Assembly: GCA_003439945.1 (NCBI GenBank)
Contig: QVRM01005395.1
Location: forward strand, 329,001-393,000
DNA length: 64,000 nt
From: Dermanyssus gallinae
Taxonomy: Eukaryota > Arthropoda > Arachnida > Mesostigmata > Dermanyssidae
Reading direction: 5' to 3'
In this document: positions 62,891-64,000 of the stretch, piece by piece
How the letters are laid out: the number at the start of each line of letters is the position of its first letter
Position numbering within the stretch: the first letter of the stretch is position 1
Position numbers and translations under genes: made by a program
Notes under the pieces: generated by a model
The model's input: the letters and a program-made list of their open reading frames with translations, nothing else
Database searches by the model: none
Told to the model about the DNA's origin: nothing

Positions 62891-64000
62891 ATGACTCCTA
62901 TTGCTCGGAACAGCCCGGGAGACACATCTGTAGGAATGGCAGCTGCGACACCACAACAACAACAGTGCGTGACAAATGGAACATCCATCTATGCCGGCGC
63001 CCAAAAGCGACCGCTCTCCCCGCCTAACCTCAACCAGCGCCTAAAAGAATCGCGCGTGAGTCTGGTATGTGCAAGATGCCAAGAAACCGCTCAGGGTGGG
63101 CTCAACCTGAGCTGCTCAAAAAGCAATCGAACCATCCATGCAGCATGTTTGAAATCAGATGAGACTATACCCAGTGCAGCAATTACAGCTGGCTGGCGTT
63201 GTCGTGTATGCAGTGTGGCAACAGCTGACTTCACGGTGAATCGTTTCACAACCTTTCTGGATAGCCTCAACGTTGAGACAGAATTCATGGGCTGTGTTAT
63301 GTTTCTATTCCGGCGAGTGCAGTCGCTTGAACATGAGGTTACCGCTCTCAGACGTAACCAAGCTCAAATGCCACCCGATCAACCGCGCGAGGACCCTATG
63401 GATGCCACTGACGGTCGAGATAATGCCGCAGTGTTGCCCCCGCCGAAGAAATCTGTGTTGGTGCTGGGTGACAGTGTCGTTGGTTCACTTGGGCCTGCTC
63501 TTAAGGAACTTCTCCCTAATGGGACACCTGTGTCGGTGCGTCCGTCCTCGAGAATGGACATCGATACCATAGTGGCAGAGGCGGAGAAGCACATCAATGC
63601 TGCCAGTGGGCCAGTGTCGATTTTCCTGCAAGCGGGATACCACGAATGTATGGATTTCGAAAAAAATAAGTTTGTGGCAGCGGTTGAAGCATTGGCCGCA
63701 AATGTGCACGTCTCTCGCCCGGGGTCTGAACTCCATGTCCTGTCCGTACCTCTATTCGGACAGGACTGTAAGGCGGCCAACGATATGCTTGCAGCTAAAG
63801 CTGTGCAAGACAATGCTCTCTTTTCAGTACTTCTTCTCACTATCACCCAACGACAAGTAGTCGAGAGCGGCCGATATTCGTACAAGGGGGAAATCGCCAA
63901 AAATATCGCGTACAACATTGCCAGACGGATCAAGCGTTTTTTAGGGGTGAAACTCAGGAAGCCGAAAAAAGAAAACTGGACATCCGCGCCCCAACCGAAT
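62891..64000 (+). CDS. CR1-type LINE ORF1: PHD-like finger, coiled coil and SGNH-hydrolase-like domain (open at window end)
   Basis: From the ATG at 62891 the frame stays open for 370 codons to the window edge, the longest clean frame apart from the RT of LINE A. About residues 57-105 form a PHD-like zinc finger: 'LVCARCQETAQ', 'LSCSKSNRTIHAAC', 'GWRCRVC' (CX2C, C, HX2C, WXCX2C), lacking one of the expected cysteines. A short coiled-coil stretch follows ('FRRVQSLEHEVTALRRN'). From about residue 190 'KSVLVLGDSVVGSLGPALKE' is a GDS block I of an SGNH/GDSL esterase, followed by alternating hydrophobic strands ('PVSIFLQAGYH', 'ELHVLSVPLF'). PHD plus esterase ORF1s are known in CR1-like LINEs. The usual block III Gly-x-Asn-Asp is 'AGYHE', and block V is not identified. 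The C terminus is Lys-rich and not finished. The intact frame implies a recent insertion. Confidence 0.8.
   Translation, partial: MTPIARNSPGDTSVGMAAATPQQQQCVTNGTSIYAGAQKRPLSPPNLNQRLKESRVSLVCARCQETAQGGLNLSCSKSNRTIHAACLKSDETIPSAAITAGWRCRVCSVATADFTVNRFTTFLDSLNVETEFMGCVMFLFRRVQSLEHEVTALRRNQAQMPPDQPREDPMDATDGRDNAAVLPPPKKSVLVLGDSVVGSLGPALKELLPNGTPVSVRPSSRMDIDTIVAEAEKHINAASGPVSIFLQAGYHECMDFEKNKFVAAVEALAANVHVSRPGSELHVLSVPLFGQDCKAANDMLAAKAVQDNALFSVLLLTITQRQVVESGRYSYKGEIAKNIAYNIARRIKRFLGVKLRKPKKENWTSAPQPN

Noticed and set aside
1..64000. CRISPR arrays, operons, bacterial promoters or phage modules
   Set aside because: No regularly spaced repeats with unique spacers and no prokaryotic gene layout; all evidence points to a eukaryotic nuclear genome.
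1..64000. Endogenous virus-derived genes
   Set aside because: Every RT found has non-LTR retrotransposon context (endonuclease, knuckle or RLE tail). I saw no capsid, envelope or LTR structure.

Overview
This is a gene-poor stretch of a eukaryotic, very probably arthropod, nuclear genome. Evidence is the absence of any dense intact gene array, long (TA)n, (TTA)n and (CAA/GAT)n microsatellites, and many decayed non-LTR retrotransposons, mariner elements and tRNA-like SINEs. The mixture would suit a mite or tick, but nothing in the sequence fixes the species. I found no host protein-coding gene that I can name; almost everything recognisable is transposable-element sequence of different ages, broken by stops, frameshifts, deletions and nested insertions.

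Layout. 1-2.4 kb: GC-richer DNA with triplet repeats, no recognised gene. 2.7-6.0 kb: CR1-like reverse transcriptase (RT) scraps, a 38-bp piece of 18S rRNA and a G-rich repeat. 6.0-6.96 kb: an internally deleted mariner. 9.2-10.1 kb: an older mariner. 10.2-13.0 kb: LINE A (endonuclease, RT, Cys/His tail, minus strand). 13.1-13.6 kb: an RLE-element tail and a dispersed repeat. 14.0-15.8 kb: an R1-like RT fragment, a tRNA-derived SINE and a gag-like CCHC fragment. 16.0-17.5 kb: a non-LTR element with a YLDD RT motif, a zinc knuckle and a restriction-like endonuclease (RLE) tail whose core is deleted. 18.6-19.0 kb: a minisatellite. 20.85-22.9 kb: a tandem duplication with a SINE in only one copy.

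24.1-26.5 kb: a complete-order but degenerate CR1-like LINE. 26.8-28.5 kb: two RLE-element 3' ends in opposite orientation, one bordered by TAA repeats. 28.5-31.6 kb: nothing recognised. 31.8-38 kb: unknown ORFs, LINE tails, a repeat pair with tRNA-like blocks and long (TA)n tracts. 38.0-39.2 kb: a CR1-like endonuclease and a second SINE family, which recurs at 43.6 kb. 42.1-42.4 kb: an RLE-element 3' end set between two TAA tracts. 44.5 kb: a DDE transposase scrap. 45.6-46.1 kb: another RLE-element piece. 46.5-48.3 kb: a GC-rich CAA-repeat region.

50.5-50.9 kb: an RLE-element tail. 52.2-53.2 kb: a third mariner. 53.3-57.6 kb: a LINE cluster in which LINE B sits inside LINE C, flanked by a 13-bp target-site duplication. 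59 kb: an R1-like fragment. 60.24-60.35 kb: a CT/TA/AG palindrome. 61.9-62.8 kb: two head-to-head copies of a DDE transposase end. 62.9-64.0 kb: a clean 370-codon ORF open at the window edge, with a PHD-like finger, a coiled coil and an SGNH-hydrolase-like domain, i.e. a CR1-type LINE ORF1 that looks younger than the rest.

The elements do not form a pathway. They record repeated insertion: RLE elements associated with TAA microsatellites, an endonuclease LINE that landed in a related LINE, SINEs presumably mobilised by LINE machinery, and several DNA transposon families that are now inactive here.
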